A stretch of 64,000 bases of DNA, from positions 64,230-128,229 of the forward strand of contig DINS01000017.1 of assembly GCA_002426015.1 (NCBI GenBank). The letters are read 5' to 3'. The notes beneath the pieces were generated by a model that saw only the letters and a list, made by a program, of their open reading frames with translations, ran no database searches and had not been told where the DNA came from. A program made the translations under genes and the position numbers. Within the stretch, counting starts at the first letter, position 1; every line of letters starts with the position of its first letter. This document shows positions 43,668 through 52,575 of this stretch, in pieces. The stretch comes from Flavobacteriaceae bacterium UBA5534 (GTDB lineage: Bacteria > Bacteroidota > Bacteroidia > Flavobacteriales > Flavobacteriaceae).

Positions 43668-43750
43668 GAGGAAAGATTTGACTGATTGCAACCTCAATAA
43701 AAAATGCTAAAGGCAGTGTAAACTACCTTCGACGCTTAACGTCAAATCTT
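43668..43750 (+). promoter_or_regulatory. SAM-II-like riboswitch and expression platform in front of metK
   Basis: The stem GAGG/CCTC (43668-43671 and 43692-43695) encloses GATTT and TTGCAA, and after an A-rich linker GCTAAAG follows, in the spacing of SAM-II aptamers. A downstream block GTCAAATCTT (43741-43750) is the exact complement of AAGATTTGAC (43673-43682) inside the aptamer, so two exclusive folds can form. It ends 25 nt before the metK ATG. Confidence 0.8.
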
Positions 43751-43775
43751 CCGTAACATCCTATAAATTAAAACT

Positions 43776-45029
43776 ATGGCGTATTTATTTACATCAGAAA
43801 GTGTGTCTGAAGGTCATCCAGACAAAGTAGCAGATCAAATTAGTGATGCACTAATTGATAATTTTTTAGCTTTTGATAAAGACTCAAAAGTAGCATGCGA
43901 AACTCTTGTAACCACTGGTCAGGTAGTACTTGCGGGTGAGGTGAAATCGAATACCTATTTAGACGTTCAAAAAATTGCACGTGATACTATCAACAAAATA
44001 GGGTATACCAAAAGTGAGTATATGTTTGATGGTAATTCGTGTGGCGTTTTTTCTGCTATACATGAACAATCTGAAGACATTAATCGTGGTGTAGACAGAG
44101 CCAACAAAGAAGAACAAGGTGCTGGAGATCAAGGAATGATGTTTGGTTATGCAACTCGTGAAACGGATAACTTTATGCCTTTGGCTTTAGATTTATCTCA
44201 TAGAATTTTAATTGAGTTAGCAGCTTTAAGGAGAGAGAATAAAGACATAACTTATTTGCGTCCAGATTCAAAAAGTCAGGTAACAATTGAATATAGTGAC
44301 GATAATGTACCTCAACGAATCGATGCCATTGTTGTTTCGACTCAACATGATGATTTTGACAATGATGAAGCTATGCTAGCAAAAATCAGAAAGGACATTG
44401 TTGAAATTTTAATTCCGAGAGTTAAAGCTGGACTACCAGAACATATTCAAGTGTTGTTTAACGATGATATTACCTATCATATCAACCCAACTGGGAAGTT
44501 TGTGATTGGTGGACCGCATGGTGATACTGGTTTAACAGGACGAAAAATTATTGTTGATACTTATGGTGGAAAAGGCGCTCATGGCGGTGGTGCTTTTAGT
44601 GGAAAAGATCCAAGTAAAGTTGACAGAAGTGCTGCTTATGCTACTCGCCATATTGCAAAAAACCTAGTAGCTTCAGGATTATGTGATGAAGTTTTAGTTC
44701 AGGTTTCATATGCTATTGGTGTTGTAAAACCAACATCAATTTTTGTTGAAACTTACGGAACTTGCCCTTATAATTTAACCGATGGTGAAATAGCTGAAAA
44801 AGTTGCTGAAATATTTGATATGCGACCAGCTGCTATAGAGGAACGATTGAAATTACGTAATCCTATATACAGTGAAACTGCTGCTTATGGTCATATGGGA
44901 AGAAAACCAGAAATAGTGAGTAAAACCTTTAGCCAACCTAATGGTGATGATGTTACTTTAGATGTTGAGTTATTTACTTGGGAAAAACTAGATTATGTTG
45001 ATAAAGTGAAATCTGCTTTTGGATTGTAA
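43776..45029 (+). CDS. metK: S-adenosylmethionine synthetase
   Basis: Makes SAM from methionine and ATP. The 417 residues include ESVSEGHPDKVADQISDA near the N terminus, GAGDQGMMFGYATRE (ATP and methionine site) and GGGAFSGKDPSKVDRSAAY (P-loop-like). Regulated by the SAM-II-like element upstream, which would give product feedback. It diverges from the metH operon, which uses SAM-I. Confidence 0.97.
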   Translation: MAYLFTSESVSEGHPDKVADQISDALIDNFLAFDKDSKVACETLVTTGQVVLAGEVKSNTYLDVQKIARDTINKIGYTKSEYMFDGNSCGVFSAIHEQSEDINRGVDRANKEEQGAGDQGMMFGYATRETDNFMPLALDLSHRILIELAALRRENKDITYLRPDSKSQVTIEYSDDNVPQRIDAIVVSTQHDDFDNDEAMLAKIRKDIVEILIPRVKAGLPEHIQVLFNDDITYHINPTGKFVIGGPHGDTGLTGRKIIVDTYGGKGAHGGGAFSGKDPSKVDRSAAYATRHIAKNLVASGLCDEVLVQVSYAIGVVKPTSIFVETYGTCPYNLTDGEIAEKVAEIFDMRPAAIEERLKLRNPIYSETAAYGHMGRKPEIVSKTFSQPNGDDVTLDVELFTWEKLDYVDKVKSAFGL

Positions 45030-45050
45030 CCCTAAAGCTTCAAACAATAA

Positions 45051-45084
45051 AAAAACCTCCAACATAATTTGTTGGAGGTTTTTT
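45051..45084. terminator. Bidirectional terminator after metK
   Basis: AAAAACCTCCAAC and GTTGGAGGTTTTT arms with a 7-nt loop, between the convergent metK and M28 peptidase genes. Confidence 0.9.
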
Positions 45085-45104
45085 GCTTTTATAAACTATG
45101 CGCA

Positions 45105-46679
45105 TTAATCAATACCACCTTTGCGAACTGGTGAGCGTTGAGTTGGCCATTTTTGTTGTTCGCCTGTTCGTTTACTAATAGGTAGAACACTTTTTTCGTT
45201 GGAAGTCTTAGCTTCATCTTCACAAGCCATATAAACTAAAATAGCTGTTAAAATCGCATTGCTACGTACGTCATCGAACACAATTTTGTCGTAAGTATCT
45301 CTATTGGTGTGCCAAGTATAAGTATGGTAATCCCAACTTAACGAACTTAAATTGAAAGCTGGAGCTGCAGCTGCAACAAAAGATGCATTGTCTGAACCTC
45401 CTGCACTTGGTGAGCCAGGGAACTCTGTCTTGATGTGTTTTGAAATATCATCTGGAACAGCATCCAACCAACGCGTCAGATATTCATAGGAATGTAAAAA
45501 CCCAGCTCCTGATAAGTCCACAACACGTCCTGTACCATTATCTTGATTAAACAATGCTTGAATATTGCCAACAATTTCTGGATGGTCTTCTACAAACGAC
45601 CTTGAACCATTCAGCCCTTGTTCCTCACTTCCCCAATGACCAGCGATGATGGTTCGTTTAGGGTTTGGATATATGGTTTTGAGAATACGCATAGCCTCCA
45701 TCATGATGATAGTCCCTGTACCATTGTCAGTAGCTCCTGTTGCGCCATCCCAGGAATCTAAATGTGCGGAAAGGATGACGTATTCTTCTGGTTTTTCGGT
45801 GCCTTTGATGGTGGCAATGGTATTGAAGGTTGGGGCTGTTCCCAGGTCTTTGGATTCAGCGACTATTTTAAGTTTTGGTTTGTCACCATATTCTGCCATT
45901 CGATAGAGCATGGTGTAATCTTCGAGTTCTAGATCGACCGTTGGGATTTTTTCGGTTGAAGCACTAAATATTTTGTTTGAACCGATTTCTCTTGACCAGT
46001 AGGAGGTAATAATACCCACTGCGCCGGAAGATTCCAATAACTTAATGCCTTCATCGTTAAAACCACTTCCTCTCCAATTGCTATAGCCTGTTCTCTTTAA
46101 GTTGTCGCTAAATAATCCGGAAAGTGAATCACGATCCTTTTTCATTTTTTCGAAGGATGCTTCTGTAGCATATTCTTTCCAGTTATCATCTGTACGACCA
46201 GTGATTTGGTTTTGAGATATCATGATAAATTTTCCTTTGATTGTTTTTAGCCATTCGTTAAATTCATTTTTATCCTTAAACGTAGGGATAATAATGGCTT
46301 CTGCTGTGACGCCTTTAGGCCCTGTGCCTGGACTCCAAGCGAGTTGCATTCCATTGAGCGTTTGAACTCTTGGAAAAACCATATCGATGTGTGTGATGCC
46401 GCGTTCCCATGCTTTCCATTCGCCCCATTGTTCATTTTTTGCAGAAATTCCCCAATTAGCATAGGTGCTTATGACCCAGTCGTTTGCCTGTTTCATTTGC
46501 GGTGTTCCAACTAAACGTGGGCCAATAACATCGATAAGTTCGTGAGCTAAACGCTCTAATTGAGAATTTTCAGTAGCCTCATTTACGATACTATTTACAA
46601 CAACATCCGAGCTTTGTGCTTGATTTTGAACTGTAAATAGCATTGCTGATACAAGCATTAATTTGATTGTTTTTTTCAT
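45105..46679 (-). CDS. Secreted M28-family metallopeptidase with PA domain
   Basis: A 524-residue exported zinc peptidase. A signal peptide ends near QNQAQ (residue 22). A PA-like insert (about residues 110-290) precedes the catalytic M28 core: zinc and catalytic residues appear in LSAHLDSWDGATGATDNGTG (H, D), GHWGSEEQGLNGS (E-E), FNQDNGTG (D) and the late His in DYHTYTWHTNRDTYDKI. It probably acts as an aminopeptidase or carboxypeptidase on peptides in the periplasm or outside. Confidence 0.9.
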   Translation of the reverse strand: MKKTIKLMLVSAMLFTVQNQAQSSDVVVNSIVNEATENSQLERLAHELIDVIGPRLVGTPQMKQANDWVISTYANWGISAKNEQWGEWKAWERGITHIDMVFPRVQTLNGMQLAWSPGTGPKGVTAEAIIIPTFKDKNEFNEWLKTIKGKFIMISQNQITGRTDDNWKEYATEASFEKMKKDRDSLSGLFSDNLKRTGYSNWRGSGFNDEGIKLLESSGAVGIITSYWSREIGSNKIFSASTEKIPTVDLELEDYTMLYRMAEYGDKPKLKIVAESKDLGTAPTFNTIATIKGTEKPEEYVILSAHLDSWDGATGATDNGTGTIIMMEAMRILKTIYPNPKRTIIAGHWGSEEQGLNGSRSFVEDHPEIVGNIQALFNQDNGTGRVVDLSGAGFLHSYEYLTRWLDAVPDDISKHIKTEFPGSPSAGGSDNASFVAAAAPAFNLSSLSWDYHTYTWHTNRDTYDKIVFDDVRSNAILTAILVYMACEDEAKTSNEKSVLPISKRTGEQQKWPTQRSPVRKGGID

Positions 46680-46863
46680 TTATCTGTCAATTTTTTAAGT
46701 AGTAAATTAAGTCAACCAAAATACGCTATTTTTAATTTTAATGTAAGAATACACGCAACCTTTTAACTATTTTAACATCTTGTTTAAAAGCTAACCCAAG
46801 CTAGGGATTTTGACTACTTAACTGTTATATTAAAAAACATATTAACTTTATAACCCAGATTAT

Positions 46864-48663
46864 ATGAAACTTCTTATAAAGAAATCCGTTTTCGCTTTCT
46901 TGATTATCACGATAAGCTTAACATCTTGTTTTAATGACAATGAATCTGTATTCTCCGATAGCCAAGAACACAATCCAACTGCTTTTGCTGAAAATTTTGG
47001 CAATGAAATTTCTCGTGATTTTTTAGGAACAATTATCGACAAGAATAACAATCCTATTGAGAATGTTACTGTCACTATTGGCAATAGCAGTACACAGACA
47101 GATGCCAATGGCGTTTTTATCATCAACAATGCAACTGTAAGGGAACGTTTTGGATATGTTAAAGCTGAAAAGATTGGTTATTTACATGGCTCACGTTCGA
47201 TTGTGCCATCAACAGGAACTAACAAAGTAACCATTATGCTGCTCGAAGAAACTGTTGTAGGAACAACCAATAGCGGAACTTCAGCTACTATAACCTCGCC
47301 AGAAGGAGCTTCGGTAACTTTAGCTGGCAATTATGTTAAAGCCGATGGGTCGGTCTATTCTGGAAGTGTCAATGTCATTATGCATCATCTCGACCCAGCA
47401 GACGAGGACATGCAATATCAAATGCCAGGCATGCTCTATGCTGCCAATGCTCAAAACGAAGAACGTATGTTGCAAACTTTTGGGATGCTAGCTGTAGAAC
47501 TTAAAGGTAGTGGTGGTGAAAAATTAAATATTGCTGAAGGTTCTTCTGCCCAAATAAAAGTTCCTCTAGATGCATCGTTATTGGCCAATGCTCCAAGTTC
47601 GATACCGCTTTGGCATTTTGATGAAACACATGGATATTGGATAGAAGACGGACAAGCCACGTTAGTTGGTAATGCATATATTGGGACAGTGACTCATTTT
47701 TCGTTTTGGAATTGTGATATTCCAGCACAAGCAATTACTTTATGTGTAACTGCTAGCGATGAAGCTGGAAACCTTTTAGACAATATAAACATTACTATTA
47801 CAAGCACCACTTATGGGTCGCGTGGTGGATATACCAATGCAAATGGTGAAGTCTGTGGTTTGGTACCAAGAAATGAAACACTAACCCTTACAGCTTATAA
47901 TCTAAATGATTGTGGCAATGTTGCTCTTTACACCTCAACTATAGGTCCTTTTTCGACAGATTCTAGTATTTCTATTACCATAGCTGATAATGTTGATATT
48001 ATTTCGGAAACTGTTACTGGAAACTTCAATAGCTGTAATGGCAATCCTGTTACCGATGGATATGTTTTATTAAAATACCTGAATCAAACTTATATAAATA
48101 CCGTGTCTGATGGCAGTTTTGAAATTAATTTATTACGTTGTAGCGATGAAAACACATTTAAAATTAAAGCTAGTGATTATGTAAACTTACAAACAACTGA
48201 CAGTATTAGCTACACGTTTACAACTCCATTAACCAATATTGGCACGATCACCTCTTGCAATACTGTAACAGAGTTTATTAACTATCAAATAGACAATGAA
48301 GAGCCTGTTATCATTCTTGAAGGATTGTATGGGTATTTTTACCCAACTAATCCTAATAGTAATTTCCCTGGTTTAAACATAAATGGTTACAGTAACGATC
48401 AAACCAATGGCCTATATATGCAGGGTCATTTAAATCCTGCGCCTTATGTTGGAACTTATGGCTATTCTGGATTTGGAATAGAAAGTATTGGGTTTGCCAT
48501 TGAAATGAATATCTCTGAAGTTAACAATAATATTGTTTTTAACCTCAATGAACTTGGTGCTGTAGGCGAGTATATTGATATTAATTTTAGTGGAGATTAT
48601 GAAGATTATCAAGGAAATCCTCATACGATAAATGGAGTTGTCCATATATTAAGAGACCAATAA
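46864..48663 (+). CDS. Lipoprotein with carboxypeptidase-regulatory-like domains
   Basis: A 599-residue surface or periplasmic lipoprotein, lipobox LTSC with Cys near residue 22. A CarboxypepD_reg-like domain follows at about residues 55-125 (FLGTIIDKNNNPIENVTVTI, ANGVFIINNATV), then a region with WHFDETHGYWIEDGQA and VTHFSFWNCD, and further Ig-like repeats (ASDEAGNLLDNINITITST, NANGEVCGLVPRNETLTL). Several paired cysteines suggest disulfides. Probably a binding protein; no enzyme motif is seen. Confidence 0.82.
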   Translation: MKLLIKKSVFAFLIITISLTSCFNDNESVFSDSQEHNPTAFAENFGNEISRDFLGTIIDKNNNPIENVTVTIGNSSTQTDANGVFIINNATVRERFGYVKAEKIGYLHGSRSIVPSTGTNKVTIMLLEETVVGTTNSGTSATITSPEGASVTLAGNYVKADGSVYSGSVNVIMHHLDPADEDMQYQMPGMLYAANAQNEERMLQTFGMLAVELKGSGGEKLNIAEGSSAQIKVPLDASLLANAPSSIPLWHFDETHGYWIEDGQATLVGNAYIGTVTHFSFWNCDIPAQAITLCVTASDEAGNLLDNINITITSTTYGSRGGYTNANGEVCGLVPRNETLTLTAYNLNDCGNVALYTSTIGPFSTDSSISITIADNVDIISETVTGNFNSCNGNPVTDGYVLLKYLNQTYINTVSDGSFEINLLRCSDENTFKIKASDYVNLQTTDSISYTFTTPLTNIGTITSCNTVTEFINYQIDNEEPVIILEGLYGYFYPTNPNSNFPGLNINGYSNDQTNGLYMQGHLNPAPYVGTYGYSGFGIESIGFAIEMNISEVNNNIVFNLNELGAVGEYIDINFSGDYEDYQGNPHTINGVVHILRDQ

Positions 48664-48684
48664 AAACAAATGGTATTAAAACTT

Positions 48685-48715
48685 AAAGAGCCTTCTCATT
48701 TTGAGAAGGCTCTTT
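48685..48715. terminator. Terminator between the lipoprotein gene and the TonB receptor gene
   Basis: AAAGAGCCTTCTC and GAGAAGGCTCTTT arms with a 5-nt loop. It can serve both convergent genes; on the plus strand a structured repeat starts 6 nt further on. Confidence 0.88.
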
Positions 48716-48720
48716 AGTTT

Positions 48721-48809
48721 GCGTTAAGGATTGAGCAATTTGTTTGAGCTCTTTTTATAGAAAAAGCGAGTTGCGAAAGCCTGCAGTTTTTTGTAAAAAC
48801 TGAACGCCC
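48721..48809 (+). repeat. Structured flavobacterial repeat, copy 3
   Basis: An 89-nt copy. The closing stem is GCGTT/AACGC (48721-48725 and 48803-48807). Hairpin A is closed by GCAA/TTGC and capped by CTTTTT-ATAG-AAAAAG. Hairpin B is CAGTTTTT and AAAAACTG. It reaches within 7 nt of the end of the TonB receptor gene, antisense to it. Confidence 0.75.
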
Positions 48810-48815
48810 AAATGT

Positions 48816-51527
48816 TTATAACTCATAACGCAACCTAAAAGTAAGGAAGCGAGGCTGTATAAAATACTCGGTCGCACTTACTGATATATTGCTATTGGTA
48901 CTTTGGTTTTGTGACTTTGTATCCAATAAGTTGGTCGCTTTAATCTCGTATTCCATTTTTGCGTCTTTGCCTTTTCGATAAGATAGGGAGGCATCCCAAA
49001 ACTCGAAACTATTTAATGTTCTGTCTTGATTGCTAAACTTGTTATACGAATACTCCGTTTTGAAGGTGAACATTTTTAAAATGTAGGCATCAAAACTGAT
49101 GGATGGTGCTTTGGTATAAAACTTTGTTCGGCTACTACCTTGATCGTTATCTTGGATAACATAACGGTATCCTAGATCGATATTTGGTGCTGTTTTAAAG
49201 TTTGTACTGATGCCTGCACGATAGGTTTGCGAATAGTTTTCGTTGACCGAACGTTGTGCATTGATAAACTGGTTGAATTTTGAGTAGTTAAAATTCCCGT
49301 TTAATGTTCCTCTTATCTTGCCAAAATTACGCTGAAAACGTCCATTAAAACTTAAGCTCTCATCAGCAAAATCGGAATTGAATGGTGAACTCACTCTTAC
49401 TACGCTTCCTGGAGGGAATGTAGAAGCAGTCCTGATATTATCAATACTCTTGTTGTAGTTTATGTTTGCAAACACATTGGTATAATTAAACATATTAAAA
49501 CTAAAATAAGAGAGATTAAGATTGTGTGACAAGGCACTTTGCAATTCTTGATTTCCAGAAAAAATAGAATTGTAATTATTGAGCACTAATCCTCTCGCCA
49601 ACTGATTGACATCGGTGAATTGCGTTTGCATACGATAGTTAAAAACAATTTGCTCACTTTTTTTAAGTTGAATCCTTGTATTGAAATCTGGCAATAATCT
49701 GAAAAAATTATCGATGTATTTTGAGCCAAATTGCGTGTTTTTTGCACTGTAAGCATGTGCCGAAACTCCTGGTGTAAATGTAAAAATACCTGTTTTGAAC
49801 TGGTAATGTGCTCCCAAATACACATCTGAAAATGTATAATCGATATCATTTGCATCTAACCCATCGTTGATAGTTGGAGTTGGATTGAATGTTGAACCAT
49901 TATCTAAAAACTGGAAAATATCTGAATTAAATTTTTGGTTGCTATAAATTGTCCCTAAAGTAAAATTGATATTACTTTTTTGATTGAGCACATTCCAATA
50001 ATCGAGCTTGGCATCTACTTGATTTGATTTTACACGCTTGTTTTGTGCAATATCATAGCCAACTTGCATATCGTCTAACCCAAGTGCATCGCCAGTATCG
50101 TTATAATTTGCGTTTTCTTCAATGAAGGCATTGTAAAACGGATCTTCATCTTGTATTAAATGTTGTGCGGAAAAAGCGAAAATATTTTTTTCGTTTAGAG
50201 TGTAATAATAATTCAAATTTTGATTGATACTGTAAGGGCTTGACTCTTCAAATTGGTTGATGTTTCCAATAACTGACGACAAATAATTTTGATCTTGAGA
50301 TTCTTTTGAAACTCGCCCTATAATATCATAATCTAATTGATTATTTGTATTTGGCTTGTACTTGGTGCTAAACTTCAACATCCCCAAATTGCTTCGCTGT
50401 GTTGTATTACTTTGGGTATCTTCATCTGGAATGTTCAAACTTTGATCTGTATATTGAACTGAACTGTTTTCTTGTAACTCGGTTTTACTATTTGAAAAAA
50501 TGGCAAATCCGCTTATGTCCAATGTTTTTTTAGGCGAGTAACTAAAATTAGCAGCAGCAAATTTGGTATTGATATCTTTCGCTCTATTATTTTGAAGTGA
50601 CAAAAACCCCAGGTCATTATTACCTAAACTAATGTTAGTGCCGCTTTGCGAACTTGGCGCTCTAAAACCTCCAGAAAAATTAAAATAATCTCTACGAGTA
50701 AAAGCCACTTCACCAATATTGTTTAAGTCTCCAATAATATTGATACTGTATTTTGGACTGTAATAGAATAACTTGGGCTGTGCTAGATATAATGTATTAT
50801 CATCTGCAACACCTCCACCTGCTGTAATATTACCAAACCAGAAATTCTTTTTACCTTCTTTTAGTTTGATATTGATGGCAATATTATCTTGGTTGTTGGT
50901 GACACCACTCAATTGGCCTACTTCAGCATAGTTTTTTAAAACCTGAACTTTATCTACAGCATTTGAAGGAATGTTTTTTGTTGCGAGCTTGGTATCACCA
51001 TCAAAAAAATCTTTCCCATCAACCATTACTTTTGAGACTTTTTTGCCTTCAATTTCTATTTCACCATCGGCATTCACTTCAACTCCAGGGAGCTTTTTGA
51101 GAACATCCTCAAGTTTTCGTTCACTACCATTTTTAAACGAATCGGCATTGTATATAATGGTATCGCCTTTGATAGTTACTGGCATTTCATAAGTTAGCGT
51201 GATTTCATCTAGCGAATTGTCTTCCTTTAAAGTAAAGTTCTTGTCAATATCAGTTTCTTTGGTTGAGACGGTCTCCTCAAAGGTCTTCATCCCAATGTAG
51301 CTCACTTGTATTTTATAGGTTGTATTTTTGGTCAATGCTAGCTTAAAACGACCTTGGTCATTAGTAATTGCATACGACTCCAATGTTTTTGTTGCTTCAT
51401 TTATTGCAATCACATTGGCAAGTTCTAATGGAGCTCCGATGCTATCTTTGACAACACCTTCTAGTTTTATTTGGGCAAAAGATTGGCTAGCTGCCAAGAG
51501 CAGCATTAAGATTGTTAGTTTTTTCAT
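48816..51527 (-). CDS. TonB-dependent receptor-like outer-membrane beta-barrel protein
   Basis: A 903-residue barrel protein. Signal peptide ending near SFAQ (residue 19), a carboxypeptidase-regulatory-like domain (IKLEGVVKDSIGAPLELANV, about 20-100), a plug domain (LKKLPGVEVNADGEIEIEGK, NIPSNAVDKVQVLKNY) and a large C-terminal barrel ending in FLTFRLRYEL. It lies downstream of the two GLPGLI genes, with a palindrome in the 51-nt gap, and probably imports or exports a ligand linked to those proteins. Confidence 0.88.
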   Translation of the reverse strand: MKKLTILMLLLAASQSFAQIKLEGVVKDSIGAPLELANVIAINEATKTLESYAITNDQGRFKLALTKNTTYKIQVSYIGMKTFEETVSTKETDIDKNFTLKEDNSLDEITLTYEMPVTIKGDTIIYNADSFKNGSERKLEDVLKKLPGVEVNADGEIEIEGKKVSKVMVDGKDFFDGDTKLATKNIPSNAVDKVQVLKNYAEVGQLSGVTNNQDNIAINIKLKEGKKNFWFGNITAGGGVADDNTLYLAQPKLFYYSPKYSINIIGDLNNIGEVAFTRRDYFNFSGGFRAPSSQSGTNISLGNNDLGFLSLQNNRAKDINTKFAAANFSYSPKKTLDISGFAIFSNSKTELQENSSVQYTDQSLNIPDEDTQSNTTQRSNLGMLKFSTKYKPNTNNQLDYDIIGRVSKESQDQNYLSSVIGNINQFEESSPYSINQNLNYYYTLNEKNIFAFSAQHLIQDEDPFYNAFIEENANYNDTGDALGLDDMQVGYDIAQNKRVKSNQVDAKLDYWNVLNQKSNINFTLGTIYSNQKFNSDIFQFLDNGSTFNPTPTINDGLDANDIDYTFSDVYLGAHYQFKTGIFTFTPGVSAHAYSAKNTQFGSKYIDNFFRLLPDFNTRIQLKKSEQIVFNYRMQTQFTDVNQLARGLVLNNYNSIFSGNQELQSALSHNLNLSYFSFNMFNYTNVFANINYNKSIDNIRTASTFPPGSVVRVSSPFNSDFADESLSFNGRFQRNFGKIRGTLNGNFNYSKFNQFINAQRSVNENYSQTYRAGISTNFKTAPNIDLGYRYVIQDNDQGSSRTKFYTKAPSISFDAYILKMFTFKTEYSYNKFSNQDRTLNSFEFWDASLSYRKGKDAKMEYEIKATNLLDTKSQNQSTNSNISVSATEYFIQPRFLTFRLRYEL

Positions 51528-51544
51528 TGAAAATTTTTTGGTTT

Positions 51545-51564
51545 ATTTCCATGAAGATGGAAAT
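51545..51564. repeat. Palindrome between the GLPGLI and TonB receptor genes
   Basis: ATTTCCAT-GAAG-ATGGAAAT, perfect 8-bp arms, 18-37 nt upstream of the receptor start codon. No clean T-run follows on the minus strand, so it may be an operator or an mRNA hairpin that separates expression of the two genes. Confidence 0.6.
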
Positions 51565-51578
51565 CTTTTTGATTGATT

Positions 51579-52466
51579 TTAGTTTCTTCTGAAGTTGCCT
51601 CGACCGCGTCCACCATACATTTCTTGCATTTCTTCAATTTTCTTTTTCATAATGTCATTGTATTCTTGTTTAGTGACTTCTTTTCCTTTGGATGGCACTT
51701 TAATTTCTTCTTTTTCTTCAGGATTAATGACAATTTTAGAGCACAAAATCGTTGTTCTGCCGGAAGACACTTCAAGGATTAAGCCTGGGAGTCCCCAATA
51801 ATCGCCTGGTCCTTGACTAACAGGTATTTGTGGCGTGTACCAAGCTGTCACCAAAATTTCTTTTGGCACCTCAATATCATCCATTGGATTATCGGATGGC
51901 TCTGATTTTGTTGAGTCCTTGACCTTATCGCCATCTTTCTTTTCGTCATTGTCTCGGTTACGACGACGCATATTTGTAAAGTCCATTTCGTCTACTTTCT
52001 TAACAGCAGTGGCTTTAAAACATGTGTATTGTCCAATTTGTTTGGTCTCGCTTTCCATTTTCCAAGCTAATGGTGGCAGTGAATCTTTTATTAAAAACTG
52101 CTTACCAAAAAACTCTTGTTCTTGCAATATTTGCGAAGACTTTACATTTTTGTATTGTGCACCTCCAGTAAAGCTACTCATAAAACCTCCAAAACCACCT
52201 CCTTGTCCTGGTGTTTCCAGTTTTTCTTCTTCTTTGTATATAGATTCGGTTCTGTTGAATGTTAGTATAAAAGTTTTTTCCAACATACTTTTCATACGTT
52301 CGGCAAACATCTTTTTTTGCTCCTCACTCATTTGTCTTCCGCCAAAATTGTCCATATCCATTGTTGTTTTGGATTGGTAATAGGCTTTACCTTGAAAATC
52401 TTGGGCTAAAAGCAAATTCGTAACTAAAAGTAATGTTGCGCACAACTTGATGGTTAATGACTTCAT
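51579..52466 (-). CDS. GLPGLI family exported protein (A)
   Basis: A 295-residue exported protein of the GLPGLI family, named after the conserved motif seen here in DYWGLPGLILEVSSGRTTI. I start it at 52466, where a normal signal peptide opens (MKSLTIKLCATLLLVTNLLL). Other shared blocks are FQGKAYYQSKTTMD and LVTAWYTPQIPVSQGPGDYW. It carries a charged linker (about residues 170-200, rich in R, D, K) and an RGRGNFRRN end. Function is unknown; often beside TonB receptors. It is a paralogue of the next gene upstream. Confidence 0.88.
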   Translation of the reverse strand: MKSLTIKLCATLLLVTNLLLAQDFQGKAYYQSKTTMDMDNFGGRQMSEEQKKMFAERMKSMLEKTFILTFNRTESIYKEEEKLETPGQGGGFGGFMSSFTGGAQYKNVKSSQILQEQEFFGKQFLIKDSLPPLAWKMESETKQIGQYTCFKATAVKKVDEMDFTNMRRRNRDNDEKKDGDKVKDSTKSEPSDNPMDDIEVPKEILVTAWYTPQIPVSQGPGDYWGLPGLILEVSSGRTTILCSKIVINPEEKEEIKVPSKGKEVTKQEYNDIMKKKIEEMQEMYGGRGRGNFRRN

Positions 52467-52532
52467 AAGTTCTATAATTATGGTTTTAAGTTGATAAAAA
52501 TACTGTTTTACCAAGCATTAGACTCATGAAAC

Positions 52533-52560
52533 ATCTTTTAGTTAATCTTCAAAACGTTAA
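52533..52560. promoter_or_regulatory. Candidate regulator site upstream of GLPGLI A
   Basis: Contains the 14-mer ATCTTTTAGTTAAT (52533-52546), identical to one at 53447 upstream of GLPGLI B, and a second GTTAA at 52556-52560. The shared word and position suggest a common regulator, most simply the response regulator encoded at 54976. Confidence 0.55.
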
Positions 52561-52575
52561 AGTATTCTTAAAAAA

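Noticed and set aside
46680..46863. Divergent 184-nt gap between the M28 peptidase and the lipoprotein gene
   Set aside because: I looked for an operator or leader; only A+T-rich sequence without a good TTTG/TAnnTTTG pair or stable hairpin was found.
52467..52514. Upstream start for GLPGLI A
   Set aside because: It places 16 extra residues before a complete signal peptide.
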